From: Spirochaetaceae bacterium
Lineage (GTDB): Bacteria; Spirochaetota; Spirochaetia; Treponematales; Breznakiellaceae
Length of the DNA stretch: 6,569 bases
Direction of reading: 5' to 3'
Assembly: GCA_031265535.1 (NCBI GenBank)
Contig: JAISCO010000399.1
Coordinates: 1 to 6,569 of the forward strand
The translations under genes and the position numbers were made by a program. A model generated the notes under the pieces. The model saw nothing but the letters and a program-made list of their open reading frames with translations, had not been told where the DNA came from and did no database searches. The first letter of the stretch is position 1, and every line of letters starts with the position of its first letter. Shown piece by piece: positions 1-4,908 of the stretch.

Positions 1-1
1 A

Positions 2-100
2 AAAAAATACGCCCATAAAAAGGGGTTTTATGTGCTTGAACAGTCCGGGGACACGCTGAAACTGGACGTTCCCGAAGGCTTCAACCCCAAGATGTGGTAA
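2..100 (+). CDS. C-terminal end of a protein, possibly DUF3782/PD-(D/E)XK nuclease-like (partial)
   Basis: An open frame enters from the left edge and stops at TAA 98-100, giving 32 residues that end in GFNPKMW. The core GFYVLEQSGDTLKL followed by a Pro-Glu-Gly-Phe segment and a terminal Trp resembles the end of small PD-(D/E)XK nuclease-fold proteins (DUF3782-type), which I recall ending in a 'G-aromatic-V-hydrophobic-Q-S-G-E/D ... F-x-P/A-R-E-W' pattern. That likeness is from memory and no catalytic residue is inside the window, so the family call is tentative. The 5' part lies outside. There is no terminator immediately after the stop. AT-rich, purine-rich non-coding DNA follows. Confidence 0.5.
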   Translation, partial: KKYAHKKGFYVLEQSGDTLKLDVPEGFNPKMW

Positions 101-164
101 ACTTTTCACAAATTAACAACGAGGAGTAAACAAGGAAAAAGGAAAAGGTAAAAGATAAAAAAGG

Positions 165-204
165 ATTAACAATTATCAATGAGTAATTAACAATGAAGAA
201 TGAG
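165..204. repeat. Imperfect tandem repeat, 21-nt period, two copies
   Basis: ATTAACAATTATCAATGAG (165-183) is followed after TA by ATTAACAATGAAGAATGAG (186-204). The first nine and last five bases are identical and only the middle five differ. It lies at the end of a purine-rich stretch (about 120-164). Short AT-rich repeats of this style are scattered between genes in many bacterial genomes. I see no gene or promoter in 101-274. Confidence 0.6.
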
Positions 205-274
205 GACAGGCGCGTATGCCAATCGCCGTTTTCGGACATGAAGGCACGGAGTGGAGGCCGCTTTGGGTATGTTA

Positions 275-334
275 GCGCGGAGCGCATGTAAACCCGCTGG
301 CGGGCGCGGAGCGTATGAGAAACCCACTGGTGGG
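275..334. repeat. Tandem 30-nt repeat, each copy containing a small hairpin
   Basis: GCGCGGAGCGCATGTA at 275-290 and GCGCGGAGCGTATGAGA at 304-320 begin two adjacent copies. Copy 1 continues with AACCCGCTGGCGGG and copy 2 with AACCCACTGGTGGGTT. The hairpin arm differs between copies by a matched change: CCCGC pairs with GCGGG in copy 1 and CCCAC with GTGGG in copy 2. This compensatory difference suggests that the fold itself has been kept. No T-run follows, so it is not an obvious intrinsic terminator. Confidence 0.55.
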
Positions 335-364
335 TTGATTACACTAAACACAAATAAATATAAA

Positions 365-447
365 TACCCGTGAAGTCGAATAAATTGTGTAACATGGGTA
401 TAAAGAGATACTTTTTCTACTTTTTTGACTTATTCGACTTGGCGGTA
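365..447. mobile_element. MITE-like element 1 (83 bp, terminal inverted repeats)
   Basis: The left end TACCCGTGAAGTCGAATAA (365-383) matches the reverse complement of the right end, TACCGCCAAGTCGAATAA (430-447). The inner 11 bases AAGTCGAATAA are an exact inverted pair (373-383 and 430-440). The right arm carries TACTTTTTTGACTT (418-431), which recurs at 1909-1922 in a second element with similar ends. There is no coding capacity and no clear target-site duplication. The shared ends suggest a small non-autonomous element family, but simple purine-rich decay is an alternative. Confidence 0.45.
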
Positions 448-499
448 AATTCTATCTTTTAGTCTAATCAGTCTACTATCATATTATTTTCATTAAAAA

Positions 500-1381
500 T
501 TATTTCATCCATTCAGAAATATCTTTTGCTGATACTCCCCATTCCACGCGGTTTTCTTCATACTTGTGCGTACAGTATCGGCAAAACGGGACCGGATTAT
601 TCAGAAATCTGAATATTTCGTCAACCGTTTGAATTTTGTAAATGTCTATATAATCCGCATCCGAAATGGAAAAATTCTGATTAAAGTATTCGTTAAAAAT
701 ATTTATGTGCGCGGCAATGGCGCACATATACAGCTTGCCGTGTTCAAGAGCCGTACACGTATTGGAAAAGGGGCATTTCCGATAACTTTGTAAAATATCC
801 TGCTTGCCGGATTTATCCAGAGCCAAATTGAACATAGTTTTGTTTTTCCCCGGTTCGTAATCTATATACGATAATTTAACGACCCATTTTTTTGACAAGC
901 TGTCTATCGCCGCATTGTCAAGTTTTACAGGGTAGTGCGTTATCATTATTTCAACATCGTTTGCTTTGCACGTCTGCCAAAATATATCATCCTGTCTTGT
1001 TAATAATGTTCCATTTGTAAGAATTTGCAGCCGCGTACTTGGATTTGGGAAATAGTTTCGCGTTATCTTAATTATGTCATCAAGCCTTTCGTGCAGCAAC
1101 GGTTCGCCGCCAAGCAAACGGATGGTATCAACTTTGCTGCCGGCAAGCAGCGACATTCTCGCGATATCCTTTTCAAATTCCGCGGCATCAATGAAATACG
1201 GTTTTGAAAGTGGTGAAAAATTACTACAGTTGCAGCAGTTAAGATTGCAGTGGTCTACGACATGAACCTCAAAAAACAATCCGCTTCGCTGATGATGTTT
1301 GCCGTACCTTTTCCAGTAATTCCAATAAATAGCGTGTAGTACAGGAAGCTCGAAAGGCAGTTTTTGGTATACTTTTCCCAA
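500..1381 (-). CDS. Radical SAM/SPASM-like protein, probably phase-variable, out of frame with its likely start
   Basis: The frame is 293 residues from an in-frame TTG at 1381. The radical SAM cluster motif CNLNCCNC gives the CxxxCxxC cysteines C45, C49 and C52 that bind a 4Fe-4S cluster and S-adenosylmethionine. GGEP follows at 91-94. The C-terminal third has further cysteines (CPFSNTC, a YMC, and CRYC near the end), as in SPASM-type auxiliary cluster regions. This subfamily, with an N-terminal 'DHCNLNC..C..FSP' segment, is often seen near surface-glycan genes; its substrate is not known to me. The TTG has no ribosome binding site. A proper AGGAG-N7-ATG lies upstream (ATG 1437-1435), joined by 14 C on the coding strand. 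Adding one C or removing two would fuse the frames and give about 312 residues beginning MIIAPPPPRKNILNGIVRF. With 14 C that ATG stops after 12 codons. Hand-sampled base composition is clearly lower in GC than in accC, which fits transfer. The fold is certain; the substrate is unknown. Confidence 0.88.
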   Translation of the reverse strand: MGKVYQKLPFELPVLHAIYWNYWKRYGKHHQRSGLFFEVHVVDHCNLNCCNCSNFSPLSKPYFIDAAEFEKDIARMSLLAGSKVDTIRLLGGEPLLHERLDDIIKITRNYFPNPSTRLQILTNGTLLTRQDDIFWQTCKANDVEIMITHYPVKLDNAAIDSLSKKWVVKLSYIDYEPGKNKTMFNLALDKSGKQDILQSYRKCPFSNTCTALEHGKLYMCAIAAHINIFNEYFNQNFSISDADYIDIYKIQTVDEIFRFLNNPVPFCRYCTHKYEENRVEWGVSAKDISEWMK

Positions 1382-1413
1382 GAACCGAACAATGCCGTTT
1401 AGTATGTTTTTGC

Positions 1414-1427
1414 GGGGGGGGGGGGGG
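1414..1427. repeat. Homopolymer tract G14 (C14 on the coding strand), candidate contingency tract
   Basis: Fourteen consecutive G lie between the ATG at 1437-1435 and the body of the radical SAM frame. From that ATG the reverse strand reads ATG ATA ATT GCC, four CCC codons, then GCA AAA ACA TAC TAA, which is a dead end. With 15 or 12 bases the reading passes as CGC AAA AAC ATA CTA into the 293-residue frame. Slipped-strand mispairing in such runs is the classical mechanism of phase variation in host-associated bacteria. A sequencing or assembly length error cannot be excluded from one sequence. Confidence 0.75.
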
Positions 1428-1434
1428 CAATTAT

Positions 1435-1449
1435 CATATTATTTCTCCT
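1435..1449 (-). promoter_or_regulatory. Ribosome binding site and ATG upstream of the poly-C tract
   Basis: The reverse strand reads AGGAG (1449-1445), seven bases, then ATG (1437-1435). This is the only well-formed initiation signal ahead of the radical SAM frame, and it decides the start: ATG here rather than TTG at 1381. Confidence 0.75.
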
Positions 1450-1534
1450 ATTTTTTTCTTGAAACAGAAGTTGCTCTGCCAAACGGACACGCCATTGAAC
1501 GCGGATTTATACAAAATAACCTTCATCAAGATTA

Positions 1535-1563
1535 TGTTTACCATGATAAATTCATTTTGTCAA
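1535..1563 (-). promoter_or_regulatory. Candidate promoter for the radical SAM gene
   Basis: On the reverse strand a perfect -35 box TTGACA (1563-1558) is followed after 17 bases by TAAACA (1540-1535), a weak -10 preceded by TGG as in extended -10 promoters. Transcription would begin near 1528, giving a leader of about 90 nt before the ATG at 1437. The spacing and the perfect -35 support it; the poor -10 limits confidence. Confidence 0.4.
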
Positions 1564-1592
1564 TACTAGAGTTGTTCATACTAGAGTTGTTC
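1563..1592. repeat. Exact 15-bp tandem duplication next to the -35 box
   Basis: ATACTAGAGTTGTTC occurs twice without a gap (1563-1577 and 1578-1592). It abuts the TTGACA box of the reverse-strand promoter, where an activator or repressor would bind. The second copy also forms the left arm of the following hairpin, so the duplication may instead have arisen from palindrome-induced slippage. Confidence 0.7.
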
Positions 1593-1690
1593 AAAAACTT
1601 CAGTTTTTGAACAACTTCCGTTTAAAACCTGCAAAATGCCGTGCATTTTGCGCGACTTGTGAGACAACTAACCGAGTTGTCGAACAAGTC
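1585..1690. repeat. Cluster of three adjacent hairpins
   Basis: There are three perfect or near-perfect stem-loops in a row. The first (1585-1616) has a 15-base arm AGTTGTTCAAAAACT that pairs exactly across a TTC-type loop. The second (1631-1651) pairs GCAAAATGC with GCATTTTGC around CGT. The third (1654-1690) pairs GACTTGT with ACAAGTC and GACAACT with AGTTGTC, separated by a symmetrical GA/GA internal loop. No T-run follows on either strand, so these are not standard terminators. The cluster may be a REP/BIME-like palindromic element or part of a structured RNA. Confidence 0.6.
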
Positions 1691-1751
1691 CACTATCTGC
1701 CTCGTCCTGTCGGCCTCGTCCGCAGCAATTCCGATTTCAAAAAAATATGAT

Positions 1752-1776
1752 ATGAGCCTCCCCGCCGCAAACGCGC
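1752..1776. repeat. Dispersed repeat, copy 1 (ATGAGCCTCC family)
   Basis: The 25 bases starting ATGAGCCTCC match those at 2541-2565 at about 20 of 25 positions, including ten identical bases at the start. An inverted partner GCGGAGGCTC lies at 2606-2615. It is too short to name; it suggests that the two halves of this long intergenic region share an origin. Confidence 0.4.
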
Positions 1777-1781
1777 TACAT

Positions 1782-1977
1782 TTGACCCACAGAATTTTTT
1801 AACCGCAAAGTCGAAGAAGTCGAAGAAGTTTTCATTCAAACTGCTCAAAACTTGAGCCGTTTTAGCCATTCTTTCTGGGAAATTTGGCGCTTATACCCTT
1901 TCTTCTTTTACTTTTTTGACTTCGTGGTAAATCTTCCTTTACGGCACAGTGTAATCATGCCCCGAGTTGTGGGTCAA
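1782..1977. mobile_element. MITE-like element 2 with nested inverted repeats
   Basis: The outer arms TTGACCCACA (1782-1791) and TGTGGGTCAA (1968-1977) are an exact inverted pair. Inside them, ACCGCAAAGTCGAAGAAGTC (from 1802) pairs imperfectly with the reverse complement of the 1901-1929 segment, ACCACGAAGTCAAAAAAGTA; about 20 of 27 bases match once the arms are extended inward. The inner right arm shares the 14-mer TACTTTTTTGACTT with element 1 at 418-431. No open frame is present. The two related elements bracket the radical SAM gene. Confidence 0.45.
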
Positions 1978-2053
1978 GTTTAGGGCAAATGGTGAGGGGT
2001 GGCGGAAGACGGCCGTAGGCGGGCTGTAGACAGGGGCCTTTAAACATTTATAG

Positions 2054-2282
2054 GCAACAGTAAGTTTTTCGAGGCCTACGCCATGCTGCCACATACTCAC
2101 ACATGCTCACTAGCAGCCTGTTGCACTTGTGGTTTTTTTCGGCACTTGTTCACCAGCGGTGAATTTGCCGAAAAACCACGATTTATGGGCTGCTGTGAAC
2201 CTGAGCTTCTACGAAGCTTGGGTTCAATGGAAGAGAGCAAGGTAAAATCGCCTGATAGGCGGCGCCTAATCGGCGATTTTTT
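2054..2282 (+). ncRNA. Candidate structured RNA of unknown family, ending in an intrinsic terminator
   Basis: Several helices can be drawn. GCAACAG (2054-2060) pairs with CTGTTGC (2118-2124). AGCAGCC (2112-2118) pairs with GGCTGCT (2188-2194), enclosing a long hairpin at 2129-2179 with arms GTGGTTTTT/AAAAACCAC, CGGCA/TGCCG and TTCACC/GGTGAA. A second hairpin (2197-2225) pairs GAACC with GGTTC and AGCTTC with GAAGCT; two U·G pairs join these, which only RNA would tolerate. A strong terminator follows at 2244-2282. The segment GCAGC (2113-2117) can also pair with GCTGC (2085-2089), so two folds compete. I compared it from memory with SRP RNA, tmRNA, RNase P RNA and common riboswitches and saw none of their conserved motifs. 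The 5' end is a guess and there is no clear promoter. Confidence 0.4.
2244..2282 (+). terminator. Rho-independent terminator
   Basis: AAAATCGCC (2244-2252) pairs with GGCGATTTT (2272-2280), and inside it TAGGC pairs with GCCTA around GGC. Six T (2277-2282) form the tail. Because the arm begins with AAAA, the structure could also act on the reverse strand. It has no protein gene immediately upstream on either strand, which is the main reason to suspect a non-coding transcript ending here. Confidence 0.75.
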
Positions 2283-2290
2283 GATGTTTT

Positions 2291-2389
2291 TTGCGCGAAG
2301 CGCAACAAACTCCTAGCAAAACCTTAACCCAAGCCGCCGTTAGGCGGCGTTCCCAGCGCCGCTGGGGCGCATACCGTCCCGTTATGCGC
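2291..2389. repeat. Chain of four short hairpins
   Basis: TTGCGC-GAA-GCGCAA lies at 2291-2305. GCCGCC-GTTA-GGCGGC lies at 2333-2348. CCCAGC-GCC-GCTGGG lies at 2352-2366. GCGCATA pairs with TATGCGC at 2367-2389 across nine bases and is followed by AATTTTT, so the last may be a second, weaker forward terminator. The motif TAGGCGGCG recurs at 2256, 2341 and 2666 in this region, which links the hairpins to the palindromic element before accB. Confidence 0.55.
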
Positions 2390-2444
2390 AATTTTTCTAT
2401 AAATATATATAGGTTATAGACTTACGCGGGTGGGATAAAAACTC

Positions 2445-2477
2445 GTCTACAAATAGTCTACAAAACACCTCTATAAT
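2445..2477 (+). promoter_or_regulatory. Candidate promoter with duplicated GTCTACAAA boxes
   Basis: A perfect -10 TATAAT stands at 2472-2477. The expected -35 position falls inside a pair of direct repeats, GTCTACAAA (2445-2453) and GTCTACAAA (2456-2464), whose starts are 11 bases apart, about one helical turn. There is no good -35 consensus, as in promoters that need an activator. It could drive accBC through a leader of roughly 320 nt. Confidence 0.35.
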
Positions 2478-2540
2478 TTTAGCGGCGGTAATGATATAGT
2501 AACCGTAGAAAAACCCGCCGTTAATGGCGTTAATGATGCG

Positions 2541-2615
2541 ATGAGCCTCCGCGGGGCAAGCGCGAATGGGGGCGGTGCGGTATCTTAAACATTGTATTGG
2601 TTTGAGCGGAGGCTC
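2541..2615. repeat. Dispersed repeat, copy 2, with inverted partner
   Basis: ATGAGCCTCC (2541-2550) repeats the sequence at 1752-1761. The arms GAGCCTCCGC (2543-2552) and GCGGAGGCTC (2606-2615) are an exact 10-base inverted pair around 53 bases. It could be a small palindromic element or the arms of a long hairpin in the accBC leader. Confidence 0.45.
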
Positions 2616-2632
2616 GATCGGGTAAGGAAATT

Positions 2633-2638
2633 TATAAT
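2633..2638 (+). promoter_or_regulatory. Isolated -10-like TATAAT
   Basis: TATAAT lies four bases before the palindromic element. No recognisable -35 stands 16-18 bases upstream (the sequence there is AGGCTC). If used, transcription would start at about the first base of the palindrome, making the element the 5' untranslated region of accBC. Confidence 0.25.
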
Positions 2639-2641
2639 ACC

Positions 2642-2761
2642 GTCTGGTTTAATACTAAATTTTTGTAGGCGGCGCAAACAAGTTTGCATTCTTATTTGAG
2701 CCGCCGCATAGGCGCAAACAAGGCAAGCGCGCAAAATTTGCGGCGGGGTATTAAACCAGAC
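2642..2761. repeat. 120-bp palindromic element with exact 14-bp terminal inverted repeats, upstream of accB
   Basis: GTCTGGTTTAATAC (2642-2655) and GTATTAAACCAGAC (2748-2761) are exact inverted ends. Within, AAATTTT (2657-2663) can pair with AAAATTT (2733-2739), GGCGGC (2668-2673) with GCCGCC (2700-2705), and GCAAAC (2674-2679) with GTTTGC (2682-2687). The right end lies 28 bases before the accB ribosome binding site. Two readings are possible: a MITE-like insertion, or an RNA leader closed by a 14-bp helix. No target-site duplication is evident. Confidence 0.6.
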
Positions 2762-2802
2762 TTTGCGAATAAGGACGGGTTAATCTTTTGGAGAAATAAC
2801 GA

Positions 2803-3279
2803 ATGGACGAAAAAATAATTTTTTCATTGATAGACAAATTTAATTCAAGCTCGATGACCGAGCTTGAATTTTATGACGGCGGACTGCGTCTTAGCCTTCG
2901 TAAAGGCGGCGGCGCGTCAGACAGCAGTCTGCGGCAAACTGAGCATAAATCCCGCGCGGCGGAAAACGCTAATTCCTCTGTGCGCCTTACAATTCCGGCT
3001 GATGACAAGACGCTTGCGGACGACTCGGGGCTCGGCGGCGGCGAATACATCAAAAGCCCCATAGTGGGAGTGTTTTACGCTTCATCGGAACCGGACGCCC
3101 CGCCTTTTGTAAAGGCGGGGTCAATCGTAAAGGCGGGGCAAATTCTTTGCGTGCTTGAGGCAATGAAGATGATGAACAAACTGGAGGCCGAATTCGACTG
3201 CGAAATAGTAGCCGTAAAAGCGTTTAACGGTGAAATGGTCGAGTATGGTCAGGCTCTGTTTGAAGTAAAAAAACTTTAG
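2803..3279 (+). CDS. accB: Biotin carboxyl carrier protein of acetyl-CoA carboxylase
   Basis: The 158-residue product carries biotin and shuttles the carboxyl group between biotin carboxylase and the carboxyltransferase in the cytoplasm. Residues 1-35 are the usual N-terminal helix plus 'ELEFYDGGLRLSLRK' strand of bacterial AccB. Residues 36-80 form a Ser/Ala/Asp-rich linker. Residues 82-158 are the biotinyl (lipoyl-like) domain, with the signature EAMKMMN and biotinylated Lys122. The domain runs to the end in 'GQALFEVKKL', so the gene is complete and of normal length. GGAG (2790-2793) lies nine bases before the ATG, which supports this start. accC follows after nine bases, forming an operon. 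The upstream 120-bp palindrome and possible promoters may control it. Confidence 0.95.
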   Translation: MDEKIIFSLIDKFNSSSMTELEFYDGGLRLSLRKGGGASDSSLRQTEHKSRAAENANSSVRLTIPADDKTLADDSGLGGGEYIKSPIVGVFYASSEPDAPPFVKAGSIVKAGQILCVLEAMKMMNKLEAEFDCEIVAVKAFNGEMVEYGQALFEVKKL

Positions 3280-3288
3280 GAATTTACA

Positions 3289-4605
3289 TTGATAAAACGT
3301 CTTTTAATAGCGAATCGTGGAGAAATAGCGGTCCGTATAATCCGTAGCTGCCGCGAGATGGGCATAGAAACTGTAGCGGTATACTCCACGGCGGATGCCG
3401 GAAGCCTTCATACACAGCTTGCGGACAAGGCGGTATGTGTGGGGCCGCCGCCCGCCGCAAAAAGCTATCTTGCCGCCGAAAACCTAGCCATGGCGGCGCT
3501 GCGCCAAAACTGCGATGCCGTACACCCCGGCGTAGGATTTTTGTCGGAAAACGCCGCGTTTGCGCGTCTTGTACGCAAGGCGGGGCTTCGCTTTATAGGC
3601 CCGGAGCCGGATACGCTGGCGCTGCTGGGCGACAAGGTGCAGGCGCGGGCGGCGGCGCTGAGTTTCGGCCTCCCAATTACACCCGGTACAAAAGACGCGG
3701 TAGCCGGCATTGAGGCGGCGGAAAAAGCCGTAAAAGAACTGGGATTCCCGGTGATTATAAAGGCGGCGGCAGGCGGCGGCGGCAAGGGTATGCGTATTGT
3801 CCGCCAAATAGAAGAACTGTCCGTGAATTTAAAACTTTGTATGCGGGAGGCGGAGGCAAATTTTGCCGACAACAGGGTGTTTATTGAACGCTTTGTCGAA
3901 AAGCCGCGCCATGTTGAGCTTCAAATTTTGTCGGACGGCAAGGATTCGGTCTCTATACTTGGCGAGCGGGATTGCAGTGTGCAAAAAAACCACCAAAAGT
4001 TGATAGAGGAAAGCCCTTCCCCGGCGGTAAGCGCCGCTATGCGCGAGAAAATGGCTGCCGGAGCGGCAGAAATGTTCCGCGAATTAAAGTATACCGGCGC
4101 CGGTACAATAGAATTCCTTGTGGAAGGGGAGGATTTCTACTTTATGGAGGTGAACGCGCGGCTTCAGGTTGAGCATCCGGTAAGCGAAATGTGTACCGGC
4201 ATAGATATTGTCCGCCAACAGATACTAGCTTGCATGGAAAACCGCATGGATATTAAGAGTGGGACGCAGCCGGCGGGCGGGCACGCGATTGAGTGCCGCG
4301 TCAACGCGTTTTCACCGGGAAAAATTACGCGGCTGGAGGTTCCGGGCGGCCCCGGCACTCGATTTGATTCGTTTTTGTATCAGGGCGCGGACGTGCCTCC
4401 GTACTACGATTCTATGATTGCCAAACTGATTGTTCACGCGGAAAACAGGAACGCCGCTATAGCCCGCATGTCCAGAGCGCTTTCAGAGCTTGTAATCGAA
4501 GGCGTAAAAACAAATCTGACAAGCCAACAGCAGATGATAAGCCATCCGGTTTTCCGTTCCGGCATTTTCGACACCTCGTTCTATGAACAGTACGCCGCCT
4601 GCTAA
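3289..4605 (+). CDS. accC: Biotin carboxylase subunit of acetyl-CoA carboxylase
   Basis: The 438-residue ATP-grasp enzyme carboxylates the biotin on AccB using ATP and bicarbonate. Visible features in order: the N-terminal LLIANRGEIAVRIIRSCREMG; DAVHPGVGFLSEN near 76-88; the glycine-rich ATP loop AGGGGKGM (161-168) after Lys158; ERDCSVQ (226-232); Lys237; Glu275 and Glu287, which are metal ligands in the family; NARLQVEH (289-296) with the catalytic Arg291; Arg337; and PPYYDSMIAKL (370-380). All key residues are present. Residues 337-344 read RVNAFSPG, lacking about seven residues that the E. coli enzyme has before SPGKI; I recall this shorter form in other anaerobes, so it is not a defect. 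The start is TTG at 3289, with AGGA (3278-3281) overlapping the accB stop. No carboxyltransferase gene (accA/accD) follows in the window, so the partner is encoded elsewhere. A propionyl- or other acyl-CoA carboxylase role is possible. Confidence 0.95.
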   Translation: MIKRLLIANRGEIAVRIIRSCREMGIETVAVYSTADAGSLHTQLADKAVCVGPPPAAKSYLAAENLAMAALRQNCDAVHPGVGFLSENAAFARLVRKAGLRFIGPEPDTLALLGDKVQARAAALSFGLPITPGTKDAVAGIEAAEKAVKELGFPVIIKAAAGGGGKGMRIVRQIEELSVNLKLCMREAEANFADNRVFIERFVEKPRHVELQILSDGKDSVSILGERDCSVQKNHQKLIEESPSPAVSAAMREKMAAGAAEMFRELKYTGAGTIEFLVEGEDFYFMEVNARLQVEHPVSEMCTGIDIVRQQILACMENRMDIKSGTQPAGGHAIECRVNAFSPGKITRLEVPGGPGTRFDSFLYQGADVPPYYDSMIAKLIVHAENRNAAIARMSRALSELVIEGVKTNLTSQQQMISHPVFRSGIFDTSFYEQYAAC

Positions 4606-4643
4606 ATTGCAAGGCAAGCGGCTTCTCGTGGACCTCAATATTT

Positions 4644-4660
4644 TTGACACTTGATATCAA
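4644..4660. promoter_or_regulatory. TTGACA box overlapping intergenic palindrome TTGATATCAA
   Basis: The 153 bases between accC and the next gene contain TTGACA (4644-4649) followed at once by the perfect palindrome TTGATATCAA (4651-4660). No convincing -10 lies 16-18 bases further on, where the sequence is CCCTTTTTT. A TATATT at 4747-4752 might serve as a separate -10. The palindrome is FNR-like in its half-sites but lacks the four-base spacer of a real FNR site. A promoter for the redox genes is expected here because no terminator after accC was found. Confidence 0.25.
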
Positions 4661-4758
4661 TGCGCTTCCCTTTTTTAACTCATTTTGAAACTTTTAATTG
4701 AAGCTGTTCATTCTGAACTGATGTCGCCGAACTTAGCGCGTATTGTTATATTGAGAGT

Positions 4759-4908
4759 ATGAGTACAATATTTAAGCGAAGGATATTTCAAGCCGCGCTC
4801 ATAGTTTGCGCCGGACTTCTTATAGTGATCGGAATCGCGCGAGGCGACGCCGCCTCCCTGTTACGAAAAGCGATATTTGTATGTATGGAGTGCATAGGAA
4901 TTGCTTAA
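4759..4908 (+). CDS. CD1871A family CxxC motif-containing small membrane protein
   Basis: The 49-residue product has a basic N-terminus (KRR at 6-8), one hydrophobic segment at about 11-27, then the polar ARGDAASLLRKA, and ends in CMECIGIA with C42 and C45 forming a CxxC. This matches the pattern of the CD1871A family (basic start, one helix, 'G-x-A-x-x-x-x-x-K-A-x-x-x-C-x-x-C-I-G-I' end), which typically precedes a 4Fe-4S membrane protein as here. Its stop overlaps the start of the next gene by 8 nt, indicating translational coupling. The role is unknown; a thiol redox function with its neighbours is inferred. The ribosome binding site is poor (GAGAG immediately before ATG), but the overlap and family match support the call. 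Confidence 0.85.
   Translation: MSTIFKRRIFQAALIVCAGLLIVIGIARGDAASLLRKAIFVCMECIGIA

Noticed and set aside
81..287. Reverse 68-residue open frame
   Set aside because: It is made of the AT-rich tandem repeat and purine-rich tract read backwards and overlaps the end of a real gene.
1392..1610. Forward 72-residue open frame
   Set aside because: It crosses the G14 tract and the opposite-strand promoter and includes the tandem 15-mers. No family likeness.
2054..2282. SRP RNA, tmRNA, RNase P RNA or a known riboswitch
   Set aside because: None of the conserved signatures was found: no GGAAGCAGCC-type SRP loop, no alanine-type tmRNA ends or tag reading frame, no RNase P core, no T-box sequence.
2083..2316. 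Forward 77-residue open frame
   Set aside because: It runs through the palindromes and terminator, has a cysteine-rich random-looking composition and no ribosome binding site. Structured non-coding DNA explains it better.
3465..3872. Reverse open frames inside accC
   Set aside because: They are shadows of a GC-rich conserved gene. The accC frame carries all the catalytic motifs.
4300..4325. Internal deletion or frameshift damaging accC
   Set aside because: The missing residues before SPGKI leave the frame intact, and all active-site residues on both sides are present. A shorter loop is the simpler explanation.
4651..4660. FNR/CRP site TTGATATCAA
   Set aside because: The half-sites TTGAT and ATCAA are adjacent. 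A true FNR site needs four bases between them.
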